A DNA stretch of 10,381 nt from CAYYGL01 sp964471235 (GTDB lineage: Bacteria; Calditrichota; Calditrichia; RBG-13-44-9; J075). The stretch spans positions 1 through 10,381 of the forward strand of contig CAYYGL010000177.1 of the NCBI GenBank assembly GCA_964471235.1, written 5' to 3'. Positions within the stretch are counted from its first letter, which is position 1. The number at the start of each line of letters is the position of its first letter. Shown piece after piece: positions 1 to 7,010 of the stretch. The notes beneath the pieces are model-generated. The model saw nothing but the letters and a program-made list of their open reading frames with translations, did no database searches and was not told the DNA's origin. The translations under genes and the position numbers were made by a program.

Positions 1-1150
1 CTTTCTTATAAATCTTAATTTCTTCCGACCACCTGGTAATGTAAGGAATATCCACCTTCACGGTCCGGTCACGCAGAGCTTCCATAAATTCGTTATTCTG
101 GAGTTTCCGATACTCCGGCTCGTTGGTATGCCCGATGATCACCTCATCAATATCGGTCTGGGGGAATTTCTTCGGTTTGATTTTGTGCTCCTGGCTGGCG
201 CTCAGCAAATCATATAAAAACGCCACATCCAGTTTCAACATTTCGATAAATTCGATAATCCCCCGGTTGGCAATATTGAACTCCCCGTCGAAGTTAAATG
301 CCCTGGGATCGGAATCGGAGCCGTATTCGGCAATCTTCCGGTAGTTGATATCCCCGGTCAACTCGGTGGAATCCTGATTTTTTTCATCCTTGGGCTGAAA
401 GGTGCCGATGCCAATCCGGTCTTTTTCCGATAACAGGATCCGCCGCACCTTGACATGTTGCAACACTTCCATCCAGTTGCCGGCGTGCATCTCTACCAGG
501 TTGCGATAAATTTGGCGGCAACTGGGGCATAAGCCGCCTTCCAGGTAAACCTCGTCAAACTTATTGCCCAGCAAGCCTTTCAAAAATTCATCCCGAAACC
601 CCATCGGCACAATGTGCAGCGGGTCTTCATGCATGGGGCAGGGAATATTTTCCAGCGGCGAATTTTCCGGGTCTTCGAAAAACTTGGGAACGTTAATCCA
701 CTCAAACGAATACAAGGCCCCTTCTTCGGTACGGGAATAATGCTCCAGGCCCTTTTTCATCAATCGAACGATGGTGCTCTTGGAACTCCCCACCGGTCCA
801 TGGAGCAATAATACCCGGCGTTCCGTGCCATAGCGGTATGCCGCCGATTTAATGGCGTTCATCAGTTTCATCAAGTACGCATCTAACCCGTAAACCGCAT
901 CCCTGCCATCCTCGATGGGATCATCGAAAAATTTATAATGGATCATTTTTTTACGGGAATCTTCGTACTCTTCGGTACCAAACGACAAAATCATATCATA
1001 CAGCCGCTGATAAGCCGTTCGGGTTATCCCGGGGTTCTTCTTTACTAACTCCAGGTAATCTTCGAAGGAACCACTCCAGGTCAGTGCCTGAAATTCCTTG
1101 TCAAAATATTTCTGCTGGAGAGTCTCCAGTAATTGGGTTGGTGATGCCAT
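1..1150 (-). CDS. prkA: PrkA-family AAA+ protein (serine kinase/protease), N-terminal part, cut by window edge
   Basis: My own minus-strand translation gives 383 codons with no stop, starting MASPTQLLET and running off position 1. The part present is the PrkA AAA+ domain. A Walker A motif GPVGSSKST lies at residues 118-126. The segment FDGEFNIANRG is at about 287-297, followed by IIEFIE as the Walker B-like stretch. A sensor-like IIGHTNEPEYR is at about 338-348, then an arginine-bearing EALRDRT. The family's PMHEDPLHIVP and LCPSCR segments are at about 172-182 and 208-212. The C-terminal PrkA domain would lie outside the window. The ATG at 1150 is supported by AAAGGAG at 1160-1166, nine bases upstream. 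PrkA was first described as a serine protein kinase, and in Bacillus subtilis it was later reported to be an ATP-dependent protease. It is often encoded with DUF444 and SpoVR proteins, which would lie to the left and are not visible. It acts in the cytoplasm, in stress, starvation or sporulation responses depending on the species. Confidence 0.95.
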   Translation of the reverse strand, partial: MASPTQLLETLQQKYFDKEFQALTWSGSFEDYLELVKKNPGITRTAYQRLYDMILSFGTEEYEDSRKKMIHYKFFDDPIEDGRDAVYGLDAYLMKLMNAIKSAAYRYGTERRVLLLHGPVGSSKSTIVRLMKKGLEHYSRTEEGALYSFEWINVPKFFEDPENSPLENIPCPMHEDPLHIVPMGFRDEFLKGLLGNKFDEVYLEGGLCPSCRQIYRNLVEMHAGNWMEVLQHVKVRRILLSEKDRIGIGTFQPKDEKNQDSTELTGDINYRKIAEYGSDSDPRAFNFDGEFNIANRGIIEFIEMLKLDVAFLYDLLSASQEHKIKPKKFPQTDIDEVIIGHTNEPEYRKLQNNEFMEALRDRTVKVDIPYITRWSEEIKIYKK

Positions 1151-1215
1151 CGCACATGTCTCCTTTGTTAATTATCATTAATTTGAAATTCGTAATTTTT
1201 GACAGACACTCTATG

Positions 1216-1340
1216 CCTATCAGAACAACAGTTTAAAACAGAAACAGGAAAAGGAGACAAAACTCAAAACCAATAAGCTCAAAAGCCGCATTCATCATCG
1301 TATTCGTCCAGCTATACTCGGAGTGTTTTGTTCTGACAGG
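1216..1340. repeat. Inverted-repeat pair bounding about 125 bp
   Basis: CCTATCAGAACAACAG at 1216-1231 matches the reverse complement of 1325-1340 (CCTGTCAGAACAAAAC) at 13 of 16 positions, including nine consecutive matches (TCAGAACAA). No target-site duplication is visible and the interior encodes nothing recognisable. It could be a decayed MITE-like element, two sites for a regulator of prkA, or chance in AT-rich DNA. Confidence 0.3.
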
Positions 1341-1564
1341 GGATTGATTATCCCCCTCTGGGTGCCATAAATAACATCTGTTCCTTTTATTATGATTCTT
1401 TAAATTATTACTTTTTAGCAATTACCAAACATTTTTCTTTACCATGACCAAAATTTAATATTTTGGATAGAATGCAATTATTTTGCCATTCTCTATGAAA
1501 ACGGTGGAACTTCTTTAATATCTTTTGATCGCTTGTTTTATGTTACTAAAGTAGCACTGAATTG

Positions 1565-1593
1565 TTTACACAAAATGATAACCTTAGTATCAT
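1565..1593 (+). promoter_or_regulatory. Candidate sigma70-type promoter reading toward citrate synthase
   Basis: TTTACA at 1565-1570 (5 of 6 match to TTGACA) and TATCAT at 1588-1593 (5 of 6 match to TATAAT) are separated by exactly 17 bases. Transcription would start near 1600 on the plus strand, about 580 bases before the citrate synthase ATG and about 450 bases before the hairpin at 2046. A palindrome covers the spacer and the -10 box. AT-rich DNA yields such matches by chance, so this is a candidate only. Confidence 0.45.
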
Positions 1594-1596
1594 TTT
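1572..1596. repeat. Nine-bp palindrome overlapping the candidate promoter
   Basis: AAAATGATA (1572-1580) and TATCATTTT (1588-1596) are perfect inverted copies with a 7-base centre (ACCTTAG). The right arm contains the TATCAT -10 box and the left arm lies in the spacer. That is a typical place for a repressor operator. It is followed by TTCTTT, so a weak hairpin role in RNA from an upstream transcript is the alternative. Confidence 0.4.
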
Positions 1597-1637
1597 TCTT
1601 TAACAATGTTGCCACCAACCTTTATAAAATAAAACAG

Positions 1638-1670
1638 ATTCTTTCGGACCTCCTGATAAATTCTTTCGGA
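1638..1670. repeat. Direct repeat of ATTCTTTCGGA, 22-bp period
   Basis: ATTCTTTCGGA occurs at 1638-1648 and again at 1660-1670. The 22-bp offset is about two helical turns, so two protein subunits could sit on the same face of the DNA. It lies just downstream of the predicted transcription start. A role as a tandem operator is inferred and chance is not excluded. Confidence 0.35.
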
Positions 1671-1887
1671 TAACCATTCTATTTAGCTCTGTTTACGTCA
1701 GGATTTAAAAAGGAAAATTTTTTGGTTTCCGGTTCGTGCCGCCTGTTGTTTTTTCTGAACTTCTAATATCTACGAAATGGAATTCACCGATGTGTTTTCC
1801 ATTCGGAAGAAATTTTAAAAACACACCTGAGAGACTGTGAGGTTTGTCAGATTAAATGAAAATTAAACGAAGGCGATAAAGGTGGTG

Positions 1888-2034
1888 GTGAATAGCTCCA
1901 AATATGTAGACATTTTCGACAGGCAACTTCAAAAAGGCGAATGCCAGCGAAACAACTTTCCCCCTAAAATAATTCCCGTTTTGAAATTCTTTTTTCTGCA
2001 TTGTTTTTTAAACTACTGCCGTTTACTTTTTTAA
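1888..2034 (+). CDS. Doubtful small ORF (48 aa), GTG start, upstream of the terminator-like hairpin
   Basis: A 48-codon frame starts at GTG 1888 with AAAGG at 1878-1882 as a possible ribosome-binding site, and stops at 2034, eleven bases before the hairpin at 2046. The product starts VNSSKYVDIFDRQLQKG and ends in a hydrophobic, aromatic stretch (VLKFFFLHCFLNYCRLLF). That stretch could be membrane-seeking, or it could simply reflect translation of AT-rich DNA. A seven-codon frame ATG 1856 to TAA 1879 (MKIKRRR) ends just in front of it and could be a leader peptide. I recognise no family. Its main support is its position between a candidate promoter and a terminator-like hairpin. Confidence 0.15.
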   Translation: MNSSKYVDIFDRQLQKGECQRNNFPPKIIPVLKFFFLHCFLNYCRLLF

Positions 2035-2045
2035 TTCCTATACTT

Positions 2046-2082
2046 AATTTGCTGTCCGGTAAAATTCCGGCAGCAAATTTTT
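2046..2082 (+). terminator. Terminator-like hairpin upstream of the citrate synthase gene
   Basis: The left arm AATTTGCTG-T-CCGG (2046-2059) pairs with CCGGCAGCAAATT (2067-2079) across a 7-base loop TAAAATT. This gives 13 pairs with a single bulged T, followed by TTT to 2082; the last two stem bases are also T, making a run of five. The T-rich tail is on the plus strand only. No recognised plus-strand gene lies upstream, so it would end an unannotated transcript or act as an attenuator in the citrate synthase leader. It ends 95 bases before the ATG at 2178. Confidence 0.5.
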
Positions 2083-2177
2083 AGTCACCAAATTAATGGT
2101 TGATTTTGTAAAATGCAAATTTTTCGTTGAAGAAAATTATTTTCATTAGAAAATTTATGCTTAACCCCATGGGAACT

Positions 2178-3464
2178 ATGAAAAATCTTAAAACAATACT
2201 CCGAAGAAAGATTCCTGGCTGGCGAAAACAAGTTCAGGAAATTCTATCTGCCTATCCGGATGTGGTTATCTCGCAAGTAACTGTTCAGCAATTGTTTAAA
2301 GGGCTGCGGAACGTGCCCGCTGTCCTTTGTGATACCTCCTTTGTAGACCCGCAGGAAGGATTGATTATCCGGGGAGTTCCGGTTCTGGAATTGATCGACC
2401 GATCGGCGGAAGAGATTTTCTTTTTGCTGACCAGCGGAGAATTTCCAACCCCAGAAGCACTCCATTCCCTGCAAACGGACTTGATAAACCGCCGGGAAGT
2501 GCCGTTGTATGTCTGGCAATTATTGGAATCTGTTCCCCCGGATACCCATCCCATGGTGATGTTCAGCATGGCAATGTTAGCCTTGCAGAAGGAATCGGTC
2601 TTTACAAATGAATACCGGAAAGGATTGCCCCGGGAAGCTTATTGGGAAGCTACTTATGAGGATGCCCTCAATATTATTGCCCGGCTTCCGGTGATCGCCG
2701 CCGGGATTTACCGTCAGCACATCCTGGGGAAAGATCGACTTTTCTCCCGCCCGGATTTGCACACGGTTGCCAATTTTGCGCACCTCCTGGGCAACACCGA
2801 CCCCCAATTTGTCGATTTCATGGAAAAGTTTTTTGTGGTGCACAGCGATCATGAAGGCGCCAATGCCAGCGTATTCACCAGCCGGGTGGTGAACTCTTCT
2901 CTCTCCGACCTTTATTACGCAATTTCTGCCTCCATGAACAGCCTTGCCGGTCCTTTACACGGTCTGGCAAACCAGGAATCGCTATCGTTTGTGATGCACA
3001 TATACCACCATTTCCGGAAAGTGCCGAAACCGGAAGACCTGGAAGCATACATCCGGGAACATCTTCAGTCCGGTAAAGTGATTCCGGGATTCGGGCATGC
3101 CGTTCTGCGGAATCATGATCCGCGTTACCTGGCGCTGCATGAACTGGGCAGCCGAATCTGTTCCGATGATCCGCTCTTTCAAATTGTCTCACAATTGCAG
3201 ACCATTGTTCCCCGCTTATTAAAAGAGCAGGGGAAAGCCAATAATCCTTATCCGAATATAGACGGCATCACCGGGGCGCTGCTCTATCACTTTGGCATCA
3301 AAGAAAAATCTTTTTACACCGTGCTATTCTCCACCGCCCAGGTGTTGGGAATTTGCGCCCAATTAATTATCAATCAGGCACTGATGATGCCAATTTTTCG
3401 TCCCCGGTCCATTACCACCGAACAATTACAGCAATTGGTGGAACCTCAAAAAGCCGGTAAGTAA
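2178..3464 (+). CDS. Citrate synthase, eukaryotic/Geobacter type
   Basis: The enzyme condenses acetyl-CoA and oxaloacetate to citrate and CoA, the entry step of the TCA cycle, in the cytoplasm. From ATG 2178 it is 428 residues long. It carries the features of the mitochondrial-like branch: HSDHEGANAS near residue 222, LAGPLHGLANQE with the first active-site His (about 261), PGFGHAVLR with the second His (about 307), the active-site Asp in PNIDG (about 362), and RPRS near 408. The frame is open back to TTG 2127 with further ATGs at 2157 and 2169. I chose ATG 2178 because MKNLKTILRRKIPGWR lines up with the family N-terminus. The ribosome-binding site there (GGGA) is weak. Members of this branch in Geobacter and in eukaryotes are normal TCA enzymes, and some bacterial members may work in the cleavage direction. 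The mevalonate genes begin 101 bases downstream on the same strand. I give no gene symbol because the branch is not the usual gltA type. Confidence 0.95.
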   Translation: MKNLKTILRRKIPGWRKQVQEILSAYPDVVISQVTVQQLFKGLRNVPAVLCDTSFVDPQEGLIIRGVPVLELIDRSAEEIFFLLTSGEFPTPEALHSLQTDLINRREVPLYVWQLLESVPPDTHPMVMFSMAMLALQKESVFTNEYRKGLPREAYWEATYEDALNIIARLPVIAAGIYRQHILGKDRLFSRPDLHTVANFAHLLGNTDPQFVDFMEKFFVVHSDHEGANASVFTSRVVNSSLSDLYYAISASMNSLAGPLHGLANQESLSFVMHIYHHFRKVPKPEDLEAYIREHLQSGKVIPGFGHAVLRNHDPRYLALHELGSRICSDDPLFQIVSQLQTIVPRLLKEQGKANNPYPNIDGITGALLYHFGIKEKSFYTVLFSTAQVLGICAQLIINQALMMPIFRPRSITTEQLQQLVEPQKAGK

Positions 3465-3565
3465 AAAAACAGGAGGGGAAGAATCGGGAGAAGGGCATCC
3501 AGAGTGGGAAGGTAATCGACTTAAATCTGGCTTTTCCGCCTCTGCTTCCGATAATCGAAGATACC

Positions 3566-4657
3566 ATGAGCAAAACCATCCTTGCCCGGGCACCGGGGAA
3601 AGCACTATTGTTGGGCGAATATGCCGTTTTGGAAGGGGCGCCGGCGCTGGTCGCCGCAGTGGACCGCTTTGCAGAGGTTACTCTGACCTTTCCTGCGCCA
3701 CACTTTTCCGTCTCGTCTCCATTCATCGGAGCCGGGGCGCTGCGGTTTGACATTAGCCGGCACGGTGAGGTAGCTTTTCCGCCCCACACCCCCCTGGAAA
3801 CCGTTCAACGACTGCGTTTTTTCAACACGGCAATTCGTTTTGCCGGGCAGGAAATTCGCTCCCGGCAAAAAGCGCTTCCCACCGCAGCTATTCGGCTTAA
3901 CACTTCATCCTTTTACCTGGCAGGAAAAGATGTTAAATTAGGCCTCGGGTCCAGCGCAGCATTGACCGTGGCCTTGATCGCTGGATTATTTCATAGCGCC
4001 GGATTGCCGATGTCTGAAGAAGCGGATCGATTGCACTTTTTTCAAATTGCCCTTTCGGCGCATCACGAAGCCCAGCAGAAAATTGGCAGCGGGGTGGATA
4101 TTGCCGCCAGCACCTTCGGCGGTATTCTGCAATACCAACTCATCCAGGATTCCCTGACCATGCCCACCCTGATAGAAGAAATGCAAATGCCGGAATCACT
4201 TCAACTGTTGTTTATCTGGACCGGTACATCCGCTTCGACGCAGCAATTTGTGCAGAAGGTGCAGGAATTTAAATCCCGGAAACCCGAGGCGTACCGGGAG
4301 ATTATAAAACGGATGACGCATATCAGCACCCAGGGATGCCGGGCATTTTCCGGGCACCAGGTGAAACAATTTTTGAATTCGGTAAGTGAATATTACCGGC
4401 TTATGGAGTACTTAGGGAATCAAAGCGGGGCGCCGATAATATCGGAAGTTCATCAACAGTTAGCGGAAATTGTGGAAGCTGCCGGAGGTGTTTATAAACC
4501 TTCCGGCGCCGGGGGCGGCGATCTGGGAATCGCTTTTGCTGCCTCCGATAAAATTGTTTCGCAAATCAAACAACGGTTAAAACAGACCGCTTTTCAGACC
4601 ATTTCCCTGAGTGTGGCTCAACATGGAATAGTCAGTTATAAACAAAAGGAAGTTTGA
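3566..4657 (+). CDS. Phosphomevalonate kinase (ERG8/MvaK2 type, GHMP superfamily)
   Basis: It phosphorylates 5-phosphomevalonate with ATP to give 5-diphosphomevalonate in the cytosolic mevalonate pathway. The 363-residue protein shows the GHMP motifs in order. Motif 1 is ARAPGKALLLGEYAVLEG (residues 7-24). The ATP-binding KLGLGSSAA is at 124-132. KIGSGVDIAAS (172-182) has the Asp expected in phosphomevalonate kinases. The C-terminal KPSGAGGGDLGIA is at 311-323. The GSGxD and GAGGGD patterns favour phosphomevalonate kinase over mevalonate kinase or the decarboxylase. ATG 3566 fits the family N-terminus, though only a weak GAAG lies upstream. The same frame is open back to 3461 without any ATG, GTG or TTG. 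Its stop is one base from the next gene's ATG, so translation of the two is probably coupled. This pairing implies the classical route through diphosphomevalonate decarboxylase, which is not encoded in this window. Confidence 0.9.
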   Translation: MSKTILARAPGKALLLGEYAVLEGAPALVAAVDRFAEVTLTFPAPHFSVSSPFIGAGALRFDISRHGEVAFPPHTPLETVQRLRFFNTAIRFAGQEIRSRQKALPTAAIRLNTSSFYLAGKDVKLGLGSSAALTVALIAGLFHSAGLPMSEEADRLHFFQIALSAHHEAQQKIGSGVDIAASTFGGILQYQLIQDSLTMPTLIEEMQMPESLQLLFIWTGTSASTQQFVQKVQEFKSRKPEAYREIIKRMTHISTQGCRAFSGHQVKQFLNSVSEYYRLMEYLGNQSGAPIISEVHQQLAEIVEAAGGVYKPSGAGGGDLGIAFAASDKIVSQIKQRLKQTAFQTISLSVAQHGIVSYKQKEV

Positions 4658-4658
4658 C

Positions 4659-6905
4659 ATGGATTCCCGTATACCCCAGTTTTACAAATACTCCGTTCTG
4701 GAACGATTGGAGATTTTGAAAGAACGTAATATCATCTCGGCGGAGGAATTTAAGATTCTGGCAAACAACAAAAATGTGCTGGATTCCGAAGAAGCCGATA
4801 AAATGGTGGAAAACGTGATTGGAGTGTTCAGTTTACCGATTGGGTTGGGGCTGAACTTCTTAATCAATGAGAAGGATTACGTGGTGCCGATGGTGGTGGA
4901 AGAGCCGTCGATTGTGGCGGCGGTCAGCTCGGCTGCCAAGATCGTGCGGAATGCCGGGGGGTTTAAAAGTGTCAGCACCGAGCCTATTTTAATCGGTCAG
5001 ATTCAGGTCGTCGATATCGAACATCCCTCCCACGCCCAGCAGGCGATTTTGCAGAACAAAGAAGAAATTTTAAACCTTGCCAACAGTTTGCATCCCAATA
5101 TGGTTGCCCGGGGCGGCGGGGCAAAAGACCTGGAGGTGATCATCCATCCCTCCGCCTCCTTCCGGGGAGACATGTTGATAGTTCACCTGATGGTGGATAC
5201 CCGGGACGCCATGGGCGCCAACCTGGTGAACAGTATGTGCGAAGGTGTCGCATCGTTAATTGAAAAGATCACCAATGGGAAGGTCTTTTTGCGAATATTG
5301 TCCAATCTGAGTGATCGGGCGCTGGTGGAATGTGAATGCACCATCCCCACGAAATTGCTTACCGGGAAAGGCTTTTCCGGCGAAGAGGTACGTGATGGGA
5401 TCATCCTGGCGAATGAATTTGCTTCAGTGGACCCCTACCGGGCAACCACCCACAACAAAGGGATTATGAACGGGATTGATGCAGTTGCCCTTGCCACCGG
5501 CAATGACTGGCGCGCGATTGAATCTGCTGCACACGCCTATGCCGCCCGGGGCAAAGCCTATACCTCCCTGACCAAGTGGTTCAAAAATGACCGGGGTGAT
5601 CTGGTAGGAAAAATTAAAATTCCCATGAAAGTGGGCACCGTGGGAGGTCCGTTGCAATCCAATCCGACCGTTGGGATTTTGCTGCGAATTTTGAATGTGG
5701 AAAGTGCAACCGAATTGATGGAGGTGATGGGCGCGGTAGGTCTGGCGCAAAATTTTTCCGCTCTCCGCGCGCTCTCCACCGAGGGCATCCAGAAAGGGCA
5801 CATGACTCTTCACGCCCGAACGGTCGCCATGGCTGCCGGGGCGTCACCGGATATCTATGACGAGGTGGTGGATCAATTAATCAAGAGCGGTGAAATCAAA
5901 GTATGGAAAGCGGAGGAAATTGTGAAACAGCTACGTTCCCGTACCGAAATTCCGACGACCGAGACCAAACAGCCGGCCGAAACAGAAAAGTTAGCCACCG
6001 GCTGTGGCAAAGTGATTTTGTTCGGCGAACATGCCGCGGTATATGGCAGCCACGTCATTGCCGCTCCCATCCCCATTGCCATTCAGGCGAAGGTGGAGGA
6101 TGAAGATGACGGGATTCACCTGGTGATTCCCCGCTGGGGTGTGGAAGAACGCATTTACATGGACAAGGAGCACAAGTACTCCATCTATCAATCACTGGAT
6201 TTAATCATCAATTCACTGGGGCTAAAGGATAAGAATATTCGCATCGAGGTATATCCCCATATTCCCCGGGCAACCGGCTTAGGCGGTTCGGCAGCATTGG
6301 CGGTGGCGATTATCCGGGCGTTATCCGAGCATTACCACCTGAACCTCAGTGATGATGAAGTCAATCGTCTGGCATACGAATCGGAAAAGATTGTGCATGG
6401 CACCCCCTCGGGAATTGACAATACCATGGCAACGTATGGCAAGTTTATCCTGTTCCAGAAGGGGGATCCGCCCAAAATGGAGAGAATTGAGGTGAGGCAA
6501 CCGATTCCCATCGTCATCGGCATCAGCGGGGTGGAAAGCTTGACCGCCCGAATGGTTGCCAATGTCCGGAAAGCATGGGAAAAGAATAAACCCCTTTACG
6601 ATAAAATCTTTCATGAGATTAATGAGATTACCCTGCAGGCGCTGGAGGCGATAAAAGCGTATGACCTGGAAAAATTGGGCGAGTTGATGAACATCAACCA
6701 GGGATTGTTAAATGCCTTGCAGGTTTCCAGTTGGGAGTTGGAGGAACTGATTGAGATTGCCCGCAAAAGTGGTGCCCTGGGCGCCAAGCTAACCGGCGGT
6801 GGCGGTGGCGGCGCCATGATTGCCCTATGCCCGAAAAATTCCGACAAGGTAGCGGAGGCGATGCGAAAAGCCGGTTATCGGGCTATCGTTACCCAATTGA
6901 TGTAG
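4659..6905 (+). CDS. Fused HMG-CoA reductase (class II) - mevalonate kinase
   Basis: One uninterrupted 748-residue frame joins two consecutive pathway enzymes. Residues 1 to about 428 are class II HMG-CoA reductase, which reduces HMG-CoA to mevalonate. It has ENVIG and the catalytic Glu in EEPSIVAA (81-82), the dinucleotide-binding DAMGAN (183-188), Lys267 in THNKGI, Asp283 in GNDW, and His381 in GHMTLHAR. This set matches the Pseudomonas mevalonii catalytic residues Glu83, Lys267, Asp283 and His381. A Thr/Glu/Pro-rich linker spans about 429-446. Residues 447-748 are mevalonate kinase of the archaeal/bacterial type: GCGKVILFGEHAAVYG (448-463), GLGGSAALAVA (540-550), GTPSGIDN with the catalytic Asp587, and LTGGGGGGAMIAL (711-723). 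Both halves have the usual full length, so both activities are expected. A good ribosome-binding site (AAAAGGAAG, about 4644-4652) lies inside the end of the preceding gene. The product of the first domain is the substrate of the second. I know of acetyl-CoA acetyltransferase-HMGR fusions (MvaE) but not of a characterised HMGR-mevalonate kinase fusion. Confidence 0.95.
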   Translation: MDSRIPQFYKYSVLERLEILKERNIISAEEFKILANNKNVLDSEEADKMVENVIGVFSLPIGLGLNFLINEKDYVVPMVVEEPSIVAAVSSAAKIVRNAGGFKSVSTEPILIGQIQVVDIEHPSHAQQAILQNKEEILNLANSLHPNMVARGGGAKDLEVIIHPSASFRGDMLIVHLMVDTRDAMGANLVNSMCEGVASLIEKITNGKVFLRILSNLSDRALVECECTIPTKLLTGKGFSGEEVRDGIILANEFASVDPYRATTHNKGIMNGIDAVALATGNDWRAIESAAHAYAARGKAYTSLTKWFKNDRGDLVGKIKIPMKVGTVGGPLQSNPTVGILLRILNVESATELMEVMGAVGLAQNFSALRALSTEGIQKGHMTLHARTVAMAAGASPDIYDEVVDQLIKSGEIKVWKAEEIVKQLRSRTEIPTTETKQPAETEKLATGCGKVILFGEHAAVYGSHVIAAPIPIAIQAKVEDEDDGIHLVIPRWGVEERIYMDKEHKYSIYQSLDLIINSLGLKDKNIRIEVYPHIPRATGLGGSAALAVAIIRALSEHYHLNLSDDEVNRLAYESEKIVHGTPSGIDNTMATYGKFILFQKGDPPKMERIEVRQPIPIVIGISGVESLTARMVANVRKAWEKNKPLYDKIFHEINEITLQALEAIKAYDLEKLGELMNINQGLLNALQVSSWELEELIEIARKSGALGAKLTGGGGGGAMIALCPKNSDKVAEAMRKAGYRAIVTQLM

Positions 6906-7010
6906 AGACATACGATTCGCAGGGAACATGCAGATAGCGAAGTCGGAGGGAACGGTTTTTTTACGTGTTCCGGGTTGCGTATTCAGAACGTGAGTTAAGG
7001 TGATTTTGAG

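Larger units (their letters stand above)
1151..2177. other. Long AT-rich intergenic region between divergent prkA and citrate synthase genes
   Basis: About 1 kb separates the two divergent genes. It is visibly richer in A and T than the flanking genes and rich in stops in all frames. I found no recognisable protein family in it. It contains a sigma70-like promoter, a palindrome, a direct repeat, an inverted-repeat pair and a terminator-like hairpin, listed separately. Smaller structures are a hairpin GGGGAT-TGATT-ATCCCC at 1339-1355 and an AATGGAA/TTCCATT pair at 1776-1782 and 1797-1803. The region must also hold the prkA promoter on the minus strand, but I could not find convincing -35/-10 boxes for it. 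Confidence 0.8.

Noticed and set aside
1233..1421. 62-codon minus-strand frame in the intergenic region
   Set aside because: No recognisable family, a low-complexity Phe/Leu end, no convincing ribosome-binding site, and it crosses the inverted-repeat pair. Probably chance.
1826..1950. TPP-riboswitch-like pieces (CTGAGA at about 1828 and ATGCCAGCG at about 1941)
   Set aside because: In real TPP riboswitches these elements are about 35-45 bases apart and are followed by AGGGA. Here they are over 100 bases apart, AGGGA is missing, the pairing stems do not form, and neither neighbouring gene concerns thiamine.
2127..2177. N-terminal extension of citrate synthase from TTG 2127 or ATG 2157
   Set aside because: The extra residues have no counterpart at the family N-terminus and no ribosome-binding site precedes these codons. 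ATG 2178 aligns well with the family.
5424..5847. Several open frames of 77-129 codons antisense to the HMGR domain
   Set aside because: They lie entirely inside a strongly conserved coding region on the other strand, show no known domain and are explained by its codon pattern.
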